64,000 nucleotides of DNA from Cronobacter dublinensis subsp. dublinensis LMG 23823 (GTDB lineage: Bacteria > Pseudomonadota > Gammaproteobacteria > Enterobacterales > Enterobacteriaceae): NCBI RefSeq assembly GCF_001277235.1, contig NZ_CP012267.1, forward strand, positions 62,001-126,000, given 5' to 3'. Shown here piece after piece: positions 17,073 to 24,820 of the stretch; position 1 is the stretch's first letter; every line of letters starts with the position of its first letter. A program made the position numbers and the translations under genes. The notes beneath the pieces are model-generated. The model was not told the origin of the DNA. It saw nothing but the letters and a program-made list of their open reading frames with translations, and made no database searches.

Positions 17073-17639
17073 TCAGGGCGTCGCCGCGATGGCGATGTCA
17101 ATTTGCACACGGTCATCGACAAACGCCGTGAAGCCGCCCATATCAAAGGCGGAGCGGGAAATGGCCGTAGAGGCGTGTAATGCTAACGGCGCGCGGGTGA
17201 CCGGCAAGAAGGCCGCCCTGCCGGTATCGACATCCAGCGTCACCGGGTGGCGGATACCTTTCACCACCAGCGTACCCGACACGCGAAGATGCCCGCCGCC
17301 GGCATCGGTCACGCCGTCGCTGTGGAACGTAATTTCACGAAAGCGGGACGCCTCGAAGAACAGCGGGCCTTTCATCTGATACGTTAGTAAGTCGTTCGAC
17401 GCGGTGAGCGATGACACCGGGATAACGACGTTCACATAACTGTTTTTAGGGTTGTCGCTATCAAGCGTGACTTTGCCGCTGGCACCGTGGATCTGCGCCT
17501 GCGACAGTCCGCCAAAAGCCTGCCACGAGAGCGCGACGGTGGTACGCGACGACAGGATGGTGTACGACACCGGGGTGGCAAAGATATATGATGAAAAAAA
17601 CAGCAAAGTCAGCGTGACAGCGAGCGTAAGACGATTCAT
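17073..17639 (-). CDS. YceI-family periplasmic lipid/isoprenoid-binding protein
   Basis: Secreted lipocalin-like beta-barrel of 188 aa that binds polyisoprenoids or quinone-like lipids. The signal peptide MNRLTLAVTLTLLFFSSYIFA is cut before TPVSY. The mature protein has the family signs SSRTTVALSWQAFGGLS, VNVVIPVSSL, FEASRFREITFHS and GTLVVKGIRHPVTLDV. The ATG at 17639 is preferred to an upstream in-frame start because the signal peptide begins there and GGGA lies about 10 nt before it. It converges with the anti-sigma gene with 9 nt between the stops. The pairing with cytochrome b561 matches E. coli yceI-yceJ. Confidence 0.9.
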   Translation of the reverse strand: MNRLTLAVTLTLLFFSSYIFATPVSYTILSSRTTVALSWQAFGGLSQAQIHGASGKVTLDSDNPKNSYVNVVIPVSSLTASNDLLTYQMKGPLFFEASRFREITFHSDGVTDAGGGHLRVSGTLVVKGIRHPVTLDVDTGRAAFLPVTRAPLALHASTAISRSAFDMGGFTAFVDDRVQIDIAIAATP

Positions 17640-17869
17640 GATGGAGCATTCCCGACAGATATACCTGGTATACGTCTGGCAGCGCATAATTATTCATTAC
17701 AGATTTCATCACTTCACATTATTGAGGTACGGAGCGTCTTACTGCTCCGGTGTTCTGACCTCACGAATGGCGGTGCAGCAGTCAGCGGTTTCTTTTGACG
17801 CACAACCTTCACGCATCGGTAGCGAACTGATGCCACACAGCATGTTTGTTAACCATGAAGGCACTATCC

Positions 17870-18145
17870 ATGAGCCCGATTAGATCTGAAACTGCAATTC
17901 CGGTCGCGTTGCCTGATGCCGCGCTCAGCGACTATTTTCTCCGTGCCGGCGAAAGACTGGCGCAGGAGGCCGCGCTGCTGGGACGGATCGTCAAAAGTAT
18001 GTCGACGGACGGGGCTGTGCTGACGCATAAAACCATCATTCAGCAACTGATTGTCGAACTCGATGGCACGAAAGATGTGGTGACGGGAGAGGTGATCCGC
18101 AGGACGCTGGGGATTGTGGTCGATCATACGCTCGATGACCGGTAA
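17870..18145 (+). CDS. YmgB/AriR-like biofilm and acid-resistance connector protein
   Basis: Small protein of 91 aa resembling E. coli YmgB (AriR, 88 aa): LSDYFLRAGERLAQEAALLGRIV, KTIIQQLIVELDGTKDVV and EVIRRTLGIVVDHTLDD follow the family's three-helix pattern (long strings named by segment). YmgB-type proteins influence biofilm formation, acid resistance and the Rcs phosphorelay. The ATG at 17870 has GAAGG 8 nt upstream; ATG 17855 and TTG 17846 are in frame but lack ribosome sites. It stands between the YceI promoter and the chemoreceptor terminator. Known copies are stress-induced; no operator was recognised here. Confidence 0.82.
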   Translation: MSPIRSETAIPVALPDAALSDYFLRAGERLAQEAALLGRIVKSMSTDGAVLTHKTIIQQLIVELDGTKDVVTGEVIRRTLGIVVDHTLDDR

Positions 18146-18164
18146 CGCGTTGACCGCACGCCAG

Positions 18165-18204
18165 TAAAAACGCCCGATGCGGCAGGATGGCGCGCAGCGG
18201 GCGT
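18165..18204 (-). terminator. Terminator after chemoreceptor 1
   Basis: Arms ACGCCCG (18170-18176) and CGGGCGT (18198-18204). Read on the minus strand, TTTTTA follows the stem. Confidence 0.6.
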
Positions 18205-18259
18205 GGCGTTAACGGTGAAGGCGGCGCAGGCGCTTTACGCTTGCGCGCCTGCACCGGCA

Positions 18260-19912
18260 TCAGAAGCTTTGCCAGTCGTTTTCTGAAACGGCCGCGGCGG
18301 CAGGCACCGGACGCAGCGTTTTGATAGGGGTCACCGGGGCGGCCGTATTGCGCGCGGTGCTTTTGCCATTCGCCGCGATAGTAAACGCGCCCACCAGCTG
18401 ATTCAGCGACGCGGCCTGCTCCATCAGAGATTGCGAGGCCGCCGACGCCTGCTGAACCAGCGCGGCGTTCTGCTGGGTCACATCGTCCATCTGGTTGACC
18501 GCCAGATGCACCTGATTAATACCCTGCGCCTGCTCCTGGGCGGCCACCGAGATTTCATCGACGATGTCAGTTACCTGCCGCACGGCATCGGTCATTTTGC
18601 CAATATTCTGGCCAACGCCTTCCGCCTGGGTCGAGCCCGCCTCGACGAACTGCATCGAGTTCTCAATAAGCTCTTTGATTTCGCGTGCGGACGATGATGA
18701 GCGCTGCGCCAGCGTTCTCACCTCACCTGCCACGACCGCAAAGCCTCTGCCCTGCTCACCCGCGCGCGCCGCTTCTACCGCCGCGTTAAGCGCAAGGATG
18801 TTGGTCTGGAAGGCGATGCCTTCGATAAGCGCGATAATGTCAGTAATTTTCGCCGAGCTTTCACGAATGCTGCCCATCGTGTTCAGCATGGTGTTGACGC
18901 GCGACTGGCTGTCTTCAGAGATATCGCGGGCGTTTTTCGCGAGCTGGCTTGCAAGCTGGGTGTTTTCCGCTGTCTGGCGCACGGTTTCGCTCAGCTCAGA
19001 CATGCTGGCCGCGGTCTGCTCCAGCGAAGCGGCCTGTTCTTCCGTGCGGGAAGAGAGATCTTCGTTACCGGCTGAAATCTGCCCGGACGCCGAACTCACC
19101 GACTGCGCCGAAGCTTCCACCGCGGCAAGTGACGAGGCGACATTCGCCGCCAGTGCGTTATATGCTTTGGCCGTCAGCCCGATTTCATCATTGCGTGAAT
19201 CGTCGGCGCGCAGCGTCAGATCCAGACGTTCGCTTGCGGTTTCCAGCGTATGGCGCATGCCGTTCAGCTGGTTACGAATCGAGAAAATGGTTTTGAGGGT
19301 AAAAAAGCCCAGGATAGCGATAACTACAATGGAAGAGCTAATCAGTCCCCATAGCGTCAGGCTGTAAGAGTGGTCGTTCTCCTGGCGCAGCGTTTTACCG
19401 ACATTTACATTTAGTTCAAGCTGCTTCTGATACACCGCGATCAGTTGACGCGCCGCGCCACCGATGCCGCTTTCATCACGTAAGGCCGCGAGCGCAGCTG
19501 CATCGTTATGGGTGCGTGAGCTTTCAAGGAAAGCCGGTAACCGGGCCTGAATCATCTGGATGGCCGATGCGGCATTTTCATTGATGCGACGATCTTCATC
19601 ATTAGTGATTTCGTTTTGCAGATAGTACTGGTTCTGCGTATTGATACGGTTAATCACCGCATCAATCTCTTTTTCGACCTCCGCCTGACGCGCCGCGTCG
19701 GTGGCGGTCTGGTGGCGATAGAGCCAGATAATCAGGGTATTACTGCCGTCGACCATCTTGCCGATATCGAGCACCGACGGGAGCGTATTTTCCTGCACGT
19801 ACTGGAAGCGGGACTGGAAGTTGCTGACCACCACAACCGCCACAATCACCATTGTTATCAAAGCAGCTGAAAGTAATGAAAACGTCAGCATAAGCCGTTG
19901 TGTAATGGACAT
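18260..19912 (-). CDS. Methyl-accepting chemotaxis protein (four-helix-bundle sensor, CheR-tether C-terminus)
   Basis: Chemoreceptor of 550 aa. One membrane helix at about 8-30, a periplasmic four-helix bundle (about 31-185), a second helix (about 188-212), HAMP, and a long cytoplasmic signalling hairpin. The hairpin tip reads IIALIEGIAFQTNILALNAAVEAARAGEQGRGFAVVAGEVRTLAQR (named by ends). Glu/Gln-rich methylation helices flank it (EEQAASLEQTAASM). It ends in DWQSF (546-550), close to the NWETF pentapeptide that recruits CheR/CheB in Tar and Tsr. A sigma-28-like promoter lies upstream. The ligand is unknown; four-helix sensors bind amino acids or aromatic acids. Confidence 0.95.
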   Translation of the reverse strand: MSITQRLMLTFSLLSAALITMVIVAVVVVSNFQSRFQYVQENTLPSVLDIGKMVDGSNTLIIWLYRHQTATDAARQAEVEKEIDAVINRINTQNQYYLQNEITNDEDRRINENAASAIQMIQARLPAFLESSRTHNDAAALAALRDESGIGGAARQLIAVYQKQLELNVNVGKTLRQENDHSYSLTLWGLISSSIVVIAILGFFTLKTIFSIRNQLNGMRHTLETASERLDLTLRADDSRNDEIGLTAKAYNALAANVASSLAAVEASAQSVSSASGQISAGNEDLSSRTEEQAASLEQTAASMSELSETVRQTAENTQLASQLAKNARDISEDSQSRVNTMLNTMGSIRESSAKITDIIALIEGIAFQTNILALNAAVEAARAGEQGRGFAVVAGEVRTLAQRSSSSAREIKELIENSMQFVEAGSTQAEGVGQNIGKMTDAVRQVTDIVDEISVAAQEQAQGINQVHLAVNQMDDVTQQNAALVQQASAASQSLMEQAASLNQLVGAFTIAANGKSTARNTAAPVTPIKTLRPVPAAAAVSENDWQSF

Positions 19913-19979
19913 GGATAGTTTCCTCTAATGCATCCTGTAACCGAATCAAGCCAGCGCTTAACGCAAACCAGCACAACGG

Positions 19980-20007
19980 ATATCGGCAGGTTTCTTATCA
20001 AAAATTA
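19980..20007 (-). promoter_or_regulatory. Sigma-28 (FliA)-like promoter of chemoreceptor 1
   Basis: On the minus strand TAATTTTT (20007-20000), 12 nt, GCCGATAT (19987-19980). The flagellar class-3 consensus is TAAAGTTT-N11-GCCGATAA, so the spacer is one base long. It sits about 70 nt before the ATG. Confidence 0.5.
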
Positions 20008-20325
20008 GCCCGCACCACGCAGTTTTTCGTATGCCGCTGATTCCAAAAACATTAAAGATTTTTATGTAAAGACCTACCTTTTATGTGCAAATGGACAAGG
20101 GCCATAACGGTGTAAACCGCATCTCTCTGAAGTGGCGCTACCGCTGCGCCGGGAGACGGTGCCGCTCAGGCAAAAAGCGCAGGGCGCGTCCGGAAATCAC
20201 GGGCCATTTACCCTGCTAAGCCAGCCCTGAAGCGACAGCGGCGTTTCTCTACACCTTCGGAGTGGGGCAGACGCAGTCTGACCGTATCTCCGGCCTGCGG
20301 GCCTGAAAGGGTCGCACTGGCGGTG

Positions 20326-20535
20326 TAGTTACAACATACATAAAAACGAATCAGGTTTACCCGCCCTACGGGCGGGCGCGTGCGGCCTGGCAATGGGTGG
20401 TTGCGCGCTCTGTAAGTTCAGGAATAAAACCGACGCCGCCATTAAGGCCGGAAGGGGCTCCCGCGCTGCAGAACGGCGTGAAGCTTGCCGGGGCGATCAG
20501 GTTTTATCTGTATGTATGTATGTATGTTGTAACTA
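20326..20535. repeat. 210-bp element bounded by 16-bp inverted repeats, with internal hairpin and TATG tandem repeat
   Basis: TAGTTACAACATACAT (20326-20341) is the exact reverse complement of 20520-20535. Inside are a GC hairpin (CCCGCC/GGCGGG, about 20360-20376) and next to the right arm a (TATG)4 run (20511-20526). AATCAGGTTTA-like strings occur near both ends in direct orientation. No gene fits. It could be a small non-autonomous mobile element (MITE-like) or a decayed insertion. The rest of the gap 19913-20650 holds only the promoter above. Confidence 0.5.
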
Positions 20536-20650
20536 GTACACTCCCGTAAAACACAACGCGTCATCGCCCTGTCGAATGCCCGCACGGGTTCGGGCATACT
20601 GCGGCTGGCACATCATTATTTCCCCTTCCATACCAACAGGAGATGCTCCC

Positions 20651-21247
20651 GTGCTGGTTTACACTTACCCGAAAAGTCGCTCGCTCAGAGTGCTGTGGAC
20701 GTTAGAAGAACTGGGCGTCGATTACGACTCCATTAAAGCCGATATTCTGTGCGAGACGCCGACGGTCATGTCGCCGCACCCGCGCGGTAAAGTGCCGTTC
20801 CTGGTAGATGGCGAGGTCGCCATCTGCGAAACGCTGGCTATCTGTACCTATCTTTGTGAGAAATACACGGGCACGTCGCTGTATCCGGTGGATCCGGCGT
20901 ACCGTGCGGTCGTGAATTCCTGGATAAGTTTCGCCTTAACGGATCTGGAATCGCCGGTCTGGAATTTACTCAGGCAGCTTGTTTTTGTACCGGAAGACCG
21001 GCGCGCCGCGCCGCTGCTGGATTATTTCCGGGCCGGGGCGACCCAGGCCGTCGCGATGGCGACGCCGGAGCACCACACGCCATGGATCGCGGGCGAGGAA
21101 TTTACGCTGGCGGATATTTTCATGACGCACACCCTGCTGTGGGCGAAGCTCTGCGGTATCGCGCTCGGTGAGCAGCGTGAAGATTATCTCAACCGCGCGT
21201 TTGCCCGTCCCGCCTTTCTGCGCGCGCAACAGCGTAATAATCAGTAA
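20651..21247 (+). CDS. Glutathione S-transferase-like protein
   Basis: Two-domain GST-fold protein of 198 aa. The N-terminal thioredoxin-like part (about 1-78) begins LVYTYPKSRSLRVLWTLEELG and has the cis-Pro region GKVPFLVDGEVAICETLAICTYL (named by ends) with the conserved ES/ET that binds glutathione's glutamyl end. The helical domain ends with the N-capping box EFTLADIFMTH. The GTG at 20651 is preferred because AGGAGA (20638-20643) is 7-8 nt before it; the earlier in-frame start lacks one. Likely detoxifies electrophiles or peroxides; substrate unknown. It is a single gene between the 210-bp repeat element and a lipoprotein gene. Confidence 0.88.
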   Translation: MLVYTYPKSRSLRVLWTLEELGVDYDSIKADILCETPTVMSPHPRGKVPFLVDGEVAICETLAICTYLCEKYTGTSLYPVDPAYRAVVNSWISFALTDLESPVWNLLRQLVFVPEDRRAAPLLDYFRAGATQAVAMATPEHHTPWIAGEEFTLADIFMTHTLLWAKLCGIALGEQREDYLNRAFARPAFLRAQQRNNQ

Positions 21248-21396
21248 TGTTGTCCCGGCGCGCCAGCCCACCGGCGCGTCAGGTTCTTCAAAAAACCCGC
21301 GTTCCCTACCAAAAAAGGCACTCCGCCCCATAAACGTAATGAATCTGTTATCATCCGGTTGATATTTATGGAATATAGTTTCGAAGAGTGACAAAT

Positions 21397-21816
21397 ATGA
21401 AAACTGGATACGCCGTACTGCTTTCTGCCCTGCTTCTCTCTGGCTGCGCCCAGGTGAATGACGGACTCAGCTCCTTAAACTCTGGCCTTGCCAGCCTTAA
21501 TAAAGGGCTGAAAACGCCGATGCAGAAGACGGATAAAACTGTCAGCCAGATTTGCGCCGAAGCCAGTAAAAACCCCGGTCGCGCGAACCAGACCTTTAAC
21601 GGACTGGGCATGACTACCGAAGGGATCGTGTCTCTGCATGACAATAATTACATCAGCGAAGATTTGTTCCTGCTGAAAGTCGGCAGCAATACCGTCTCGG
21701 TCCGGGGTTATCCGGATATGAATTCCCTGAATAATGGGCAGCGCCTGAAAATCGACGGCACCATCAACCGTATCACTCAGGATTTCGGCTGTATGATCTC
21801 GGTGACCGCTTACTGA
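21397..21816 (+). CDS. Lipoprotein of unknown function
   Basis: Predicted lipoprotein of 139 aa. The signal peptide ends in LLLSGC (lipobox, Cys at about 18), with Ala at +2, which favours outer-membrane sorting. The next part has short repeats of the type S/GLxSLNxGL (SSLNSGLASLNKGLK), then ICAEASKNPGRANQTFNG and an all-beta C-terminal half with VGSNTVSVRGYPDMNSLNNGQRLKIDG, which reads like an OB-fold segment. I do not recognise the family. The ATG at 21397 is preferred to GTG 21388. It is followed by a GC hairpin. Confidence 0.8.
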   Translation: MKTGYAVLLSALLLSGCAQVNDGLSSLNSGLASLNKGLKTPMQKTDKTVSQICAEASKNPGRANQTFNGLGMTTEGIVSLHDNNYISEDLFLLKVGSNTVSVRGYPDMNSLNNGQRLKIDGTINRITQDFGCMISVTAY

Positions 21817-21830
21817 TCGTTAGCACGGTT

Positions 21831-21855
21831 AAAACAGGCCGGGCAACCGGCCTGT
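21831..21855. terminator. Hairpin between convergent lipoprotein genes
   Basis: ACAGGCCGG (21834-21842), GCAA loop, CCGGCCTGT (21847-21855). The T run (complement of 21831-21834) serves mainly the minus-strand gene. Confidence 0.65.
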
Positions 21856-21878
21856 CGACATCCCCCTCGGCAGCTGGC

Positions 21879-22277
21879 TTACCGCCCGTAATACCCGTCC
21901 AGATACGTCTGCGCCAGATCGTCGGCGAGCATGCGCTTTTCGCGCGGGCTGGCGTTGTCATCCGAGAACTGACCGCGATGGTTAGCGAATTCGCTGGTGG
22001 TTTTTATGCCGCAGGCATCATCGCGATACGCTTTCGCCTGACGCTCTGCAAAAGCAATGTCGCGCCCCTGCGCTTTATCGGTTTTGCCCTGCTGATAGAC
22101 TTGGGTAAACGCGGGCAGGAACGCCGCGATGCTGCCCGCTTTATCGACGCGTAAATTCGCATCGTGCGATTCCATGCCCTGCAGAACATAGTGCCTCGCA
22201 TGTATTTCCGGCGACGTTCTGGTCGCACATCCCGCCAGTAGCACCGCTGCCGTCACGGCCATGATGGTGTATCGCAT
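21879..22277 (-). CDS. Lipoprotein of unknown function (possibly Exc2-like)
   Basis: Predicted lipoprotein of 132 aa with signal peptide MRYTIMAVTAAVLLAGC, so Cys17 is the lipidation site and Ala follows it. The mature part is hydrophilic and mostly helical, with repeated Ala/Gln/Arg (AFAERQAKAYRDDACGIK) and the end DDLAQTYLDGYYGR. The ATG at 22277 has AGGGAG about 8 nt upstream; an upstream in-frame start would add 28 non-signal residues and is rejected. Size and the C-terminal GY region recall small lipoproteins called Exc2 (entry exclusion), but I am unsure. It converges with the other lipoprotein gene. Confidence 0.72.
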   Translation of the reverse strand: MRYTIMAVTAAVLLAGCATRTSPEIHARHYVLQGMESHDANLRVDKAGSIAAFLPAFTQVYQQGKTDKAQGRDIAFAERQAKAYRDDACGIKTTSEFANHRGQFSDDNASPREKRMLADDLAQTYLDGYYGR

Positions 22278-22453
22278 CGCGCATTCTCCCTGAAAATGAT
22301 GATGTGCTACCCGAATTCGGACAGCACTTGCCAGGTCCGCGCACCGCGGCGTCTCAGGCACAGGGATATTACCCCGAAGAACAAAGGGTTAATACATACC
22401 ATATAAGGGGATTGCGGGCCCTTCGCAGCCGTGCATCGCGAAGAAAAGCGCAT

Positions 22454-22484
22454 AAAAAAACCGCATAAGGCAGCCCTTATGCGG
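22454..22484 (-). terminator. Terminator after chemoreceptor 2
   Basis: CCGCATAAGG (22461-22470), 4-nt loop, CCTTATGCGG (22475-22484), with TTTTTTT on the minus strand (complement of 22454-22460). Confidence 0.9.
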
Positions 22485-22507
22485 CTCTCTATGAACGGCG
22501 TCGAGTA

Positions 22508-24454
22508 TCAGCCGGGCTGCTGGCGCGTACTGAAAAACGCCAGCGCGGTCTCCAGCGCCTTCGCCTGTTCTTCCAGCGACATCGCCGCCGCAGAAACCTC
22601 CTGCACCAGCGAGGCGTTCTGCTGGGTGACGCTGTCCATCTGGTTTACCGCCACGCTTATCTGATCCACGCCTCGGGTCTGTTCGTCGAGCGCCCGGACG
22701 ATCTCGTTGATCGCCAGATGCACGCTCGTCACCGCCTCGATGATCTCTTTCATCGTGGTGCCGGTTTCATTCACCAGCGAGACGCCCTGCCCCACGCGCC
22801 CGGTCGATTCCGTAATCAGCTGCGAAATCTCCTTCGCCGCATTGGCGCTGCGGCTCGCAAGCGTGCGCACTTCACCGGCCACCACCGCAAAGCCGCGCCC
22901 CTGTTCACCGGCGCGCGCGGCTTCGACCGCGGCGTTCAGCGCCAGAATGTTAGTCTGGAAGGCAATGCTGTCGATAATGCTGGTAATATCGCTGATTTTC
23001 TGCGAGCTCTCGTCCACCTGCGACATTACACGCACCACTTTATCAACCAGCGCTTCGCCCTGGCCTGCGATATCTTTCGCTTTTTCCGTCAGCACAATCG
23101 CACGGGAGGCGCTTTCGGCGTTGTTTTTCACGGTCGCGGAAATCTCTTCCATGCTGGCCGCGGTCTCAACAATCGCCGCCGCCTGCTCTTCGGTGCGCGA
23201 CGCCAGATCGGTGTTGCCGCTCGCGATTTCACTGCTGCCGGCACGCACGGAGTGGCTGGCGTCGCTGATATCGCCCACGATGTCGCGCAGCTGCGACTGC
23301 ATGGTGCTGAGCGCATAGAAAATACTGCTGGTATCGCCGCGCTGTACCGGGATCGCGTTGCTGAGATTACCGTGCGCCACGGAGAGCGCGATTTCTGAGG
23401 CTTCCAGCGGTTCGCCGCCGACCGGACGCGCTACCTTGCGGGTAAAGACCAGCGCCACCACCAGACTCACGACCGCGATGCTCAGCACCATCAGAATGAT
23501 GGCGTTAATCAGCCCCTGCCAGGCTTCGGCCATCACCACGCTCACGGGCGTTATCACCGCGAGCTTCCACGGCGTGCCACTGTTGCCAACGCTAATGGTG
23601 TTCCAGGTGATAAACGCCGGTTCGCCGAGCACCGGATCGTCGTAGCGAATCACGTCGCGGCCCGTCACGGTGCCCTTATACGGCTTGCCGACCGTTGATT
23701 TATCCGGCGCGGAGATCACTTTATTGTCTGCTGAAAGCAACAGCGCATAACCGACGCCATCCCAGGGTTTGATAGCACCCACCAATTTCTGCAGGGTTTC
23801 CAGCGAGAAATCGGCGGTGACCGAGCCCTGGAATTTCCTGTCGCGCACGATGGGCGCGGCAATCGAGGTCAGCATCACATCCACGCCGTTATACGGATAG
23901 ATATAGGGTTCGATGATGACATCTTTCTGGCGCTGGCGCGGCAGGACGTAATAATCGCCGCTGCCCGGCGTTTCATAATCCACCAGGTTATGCAGTGCCG
24001 GGGTGCCCGCGCTGTCGCGATCCACATACCGCGCGTAGCGCCCGTGCGGATCCTGCCCCGCCTGGCCTGCGTAAGCGGCGTCGTTCCCATCGAACGCGTC
24101 AGGCTCAAAGGTGAGCGACATCGATAAGAAATCGTCATGGGCGCGCAGGAAGCTGACCAGCAACTGCTCCAGTCCTTTGCGCTCTTTAAGACCGGATTCA
24201 TGCAACGCCCAGGCGCTGATACCGACATCACGCGCAGCGGTTAACGCGGCGTCCAGCCGACGGCTCACCTGTAAGGCTTCCGTCTGCGCTATCTGCTGAA
24301 GGTGTTTTTTCGCGACATATTCCTGCTGCGACATCGATTGCCACAGCAATAAACCCATCGTAATGCTAAACCCGGCGGTTATCGTCACAAAAATGGATAA
24401 CAGCATCAGGGTCTTGGTTTTAAGCTTTCTTCCGGCAGAGAGCTTACTCGTCAT
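22508..24454 (-). CDS. Methyl-accepting chemotaxis protein with dCACHE sensor domain
   Basis: Chemoreceptor of 648 aa. A membrane helix at about 14-37, a large periplasmic dCACHE domain (about 40-310) with the strings GRYARYVDR, DYYVLPRQRQKDVIIEPYIYPYNG (named by ends) and APIVRDRKFQGSVTADFSL, a second helix (about 318-340), HAMP, then the signalling hairpin with IIDSIAFQTNILALNAAVEAARAGEQGRGFAVVAGEVR (named by ends). dCACHE domains commonly bind amino acids or small carboxylates. Unlike chemoreceptor 1 it has no C-terminal xWxxF tether. A near-perfect sigma-28 promoter lies 46 nt upstream, so it should be made together with flagella. Confidence 0.95.
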   Translation of the reverse strand: MTSKLSAGRKLKTKTLMLLSIFVTITAGFSITMGLLLWQSMSQQEYVAKKHLQQIAQTEALQVSRRLDAALTAARDVGISAWALHESGLKERKGLEQLLVSFLRAHDDFLSMSLTFEPDAFDGNDAAYAGQAGQDPHGRYARYVDRDSAGTPALHNLVDYETPGSGDYYVLPRQRQKDVIIEPYIYPYNGVDVMLTSIAAPIVRDRKFQGSVTADFSLETLQKLVGAIKPWDGVGYALLLSADNKVISAPDKSTVGKPYKGTVTGRDVIRYDDPVLGEPAFITWNTISVGNSGTPWKLAVITPVSVVMAEAWQGLINAIILMVLSIAVVSLVVALVFTRKVARPVGGEPLEASEIALSVAHGNLSNAIPVQRGDTSSIFYALSTMQSQLRDIVGDISDASHSVRAGSSEIASGNTDLASRTEEQAAAIVETAASMEEISATVKNNAESASRAIVLTEKAKDIAGQGEALVDKVVRVMSQVDESSQKISDITSIIDSIAFQTNILALNAAVEAARAGEQGRGFAVVAGEVRTLASRSANAAKEISQLITESTGRVGQGVSLVNETGTTMKEIIEAVTSVHLAINEIVRALDEQTRGVDQISVAVNQMDSVTQQNASLVQEVSAAAMSLEEQAKALETALAFFSTRQQPG

Positions 24455-24499
24455 TATCTTCTCCCCTACTACGTCAAATACGCAGGATATCTTTGCTCA

Positions 24500-24526
24500 C
24501 TATCGGCAACGCATCAGGAAGTCTTA
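24500..24526 (-). promoter_or_regulatory. Sigma-28 (FliA) promoter of chemoreceptor 2
   Basis: On the minus strand TAAGACTT (24526-24519), exactly 11 nt, GCCGATAG (24507-24500); consensus TAAAGTTT-N11-GCCGATAA. Confidence 0.75.
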
Positions 24527-24629
24527 TGCATTCCCTTAATTAAATTTTTTTCATCAACGGCAGGACAGGATTAACGAGACGGATTTATCGAGTGAGATCA
24601 ACAGGAAGGGAATATTACGCAGAACGGAA

Positions 24630-24662
24630 AAAAAGCGGGCTGCCCGACATCGTGGCAGCCCG
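24630..24662 (-). terminator. Terminator after the AAA-protein gene
   Basis: CGGGCTGCC (24636-24644), 9-nt loop, GGCAGCCCG (24654-24662), and a T run on the minus strand. It lies 159 nt past the AAA stop. Confidence 0.7.
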
Positions 24663-24723
24663 TAAGCAGAATATCAGACAACAAGCGCCTTTTTCCTGTT
24701 ACCGCTATCTTACCGACACAACC

Positions 24724-24785
24724 TTAAGGCAAACTTAAGGCGTAAGTTAAATCTTAAGGCGTAATGTGATACGGGTAACGTTACG
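24724..24785. repeat. Three CTTAAGGC direct repeats and a 10-bp palindrome
   Basis: CTTAAGGC occurs at 24724-24731, 24735-24742 and 24754-24761; GTAACGTTAC, a perfect palindrome, is at 24776-24785. All lie between the AAA gene's stop and its terminator. Possible protein-binding site; function unknown. Confidence 0.35.
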
Positions 24786-24820
24786 CCATAAAATTTGCCG
24801 GTATTGCGCACAGGAACGGA

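Noticed and set aside
20208..20393. 61-codon frame, minus strand (ends in RRCRFRAGLAG)
   Set aside because: It runs across one arm of the 210-bp inverted-repeat element and lacks a ribosome site. Better explained by the repeat.
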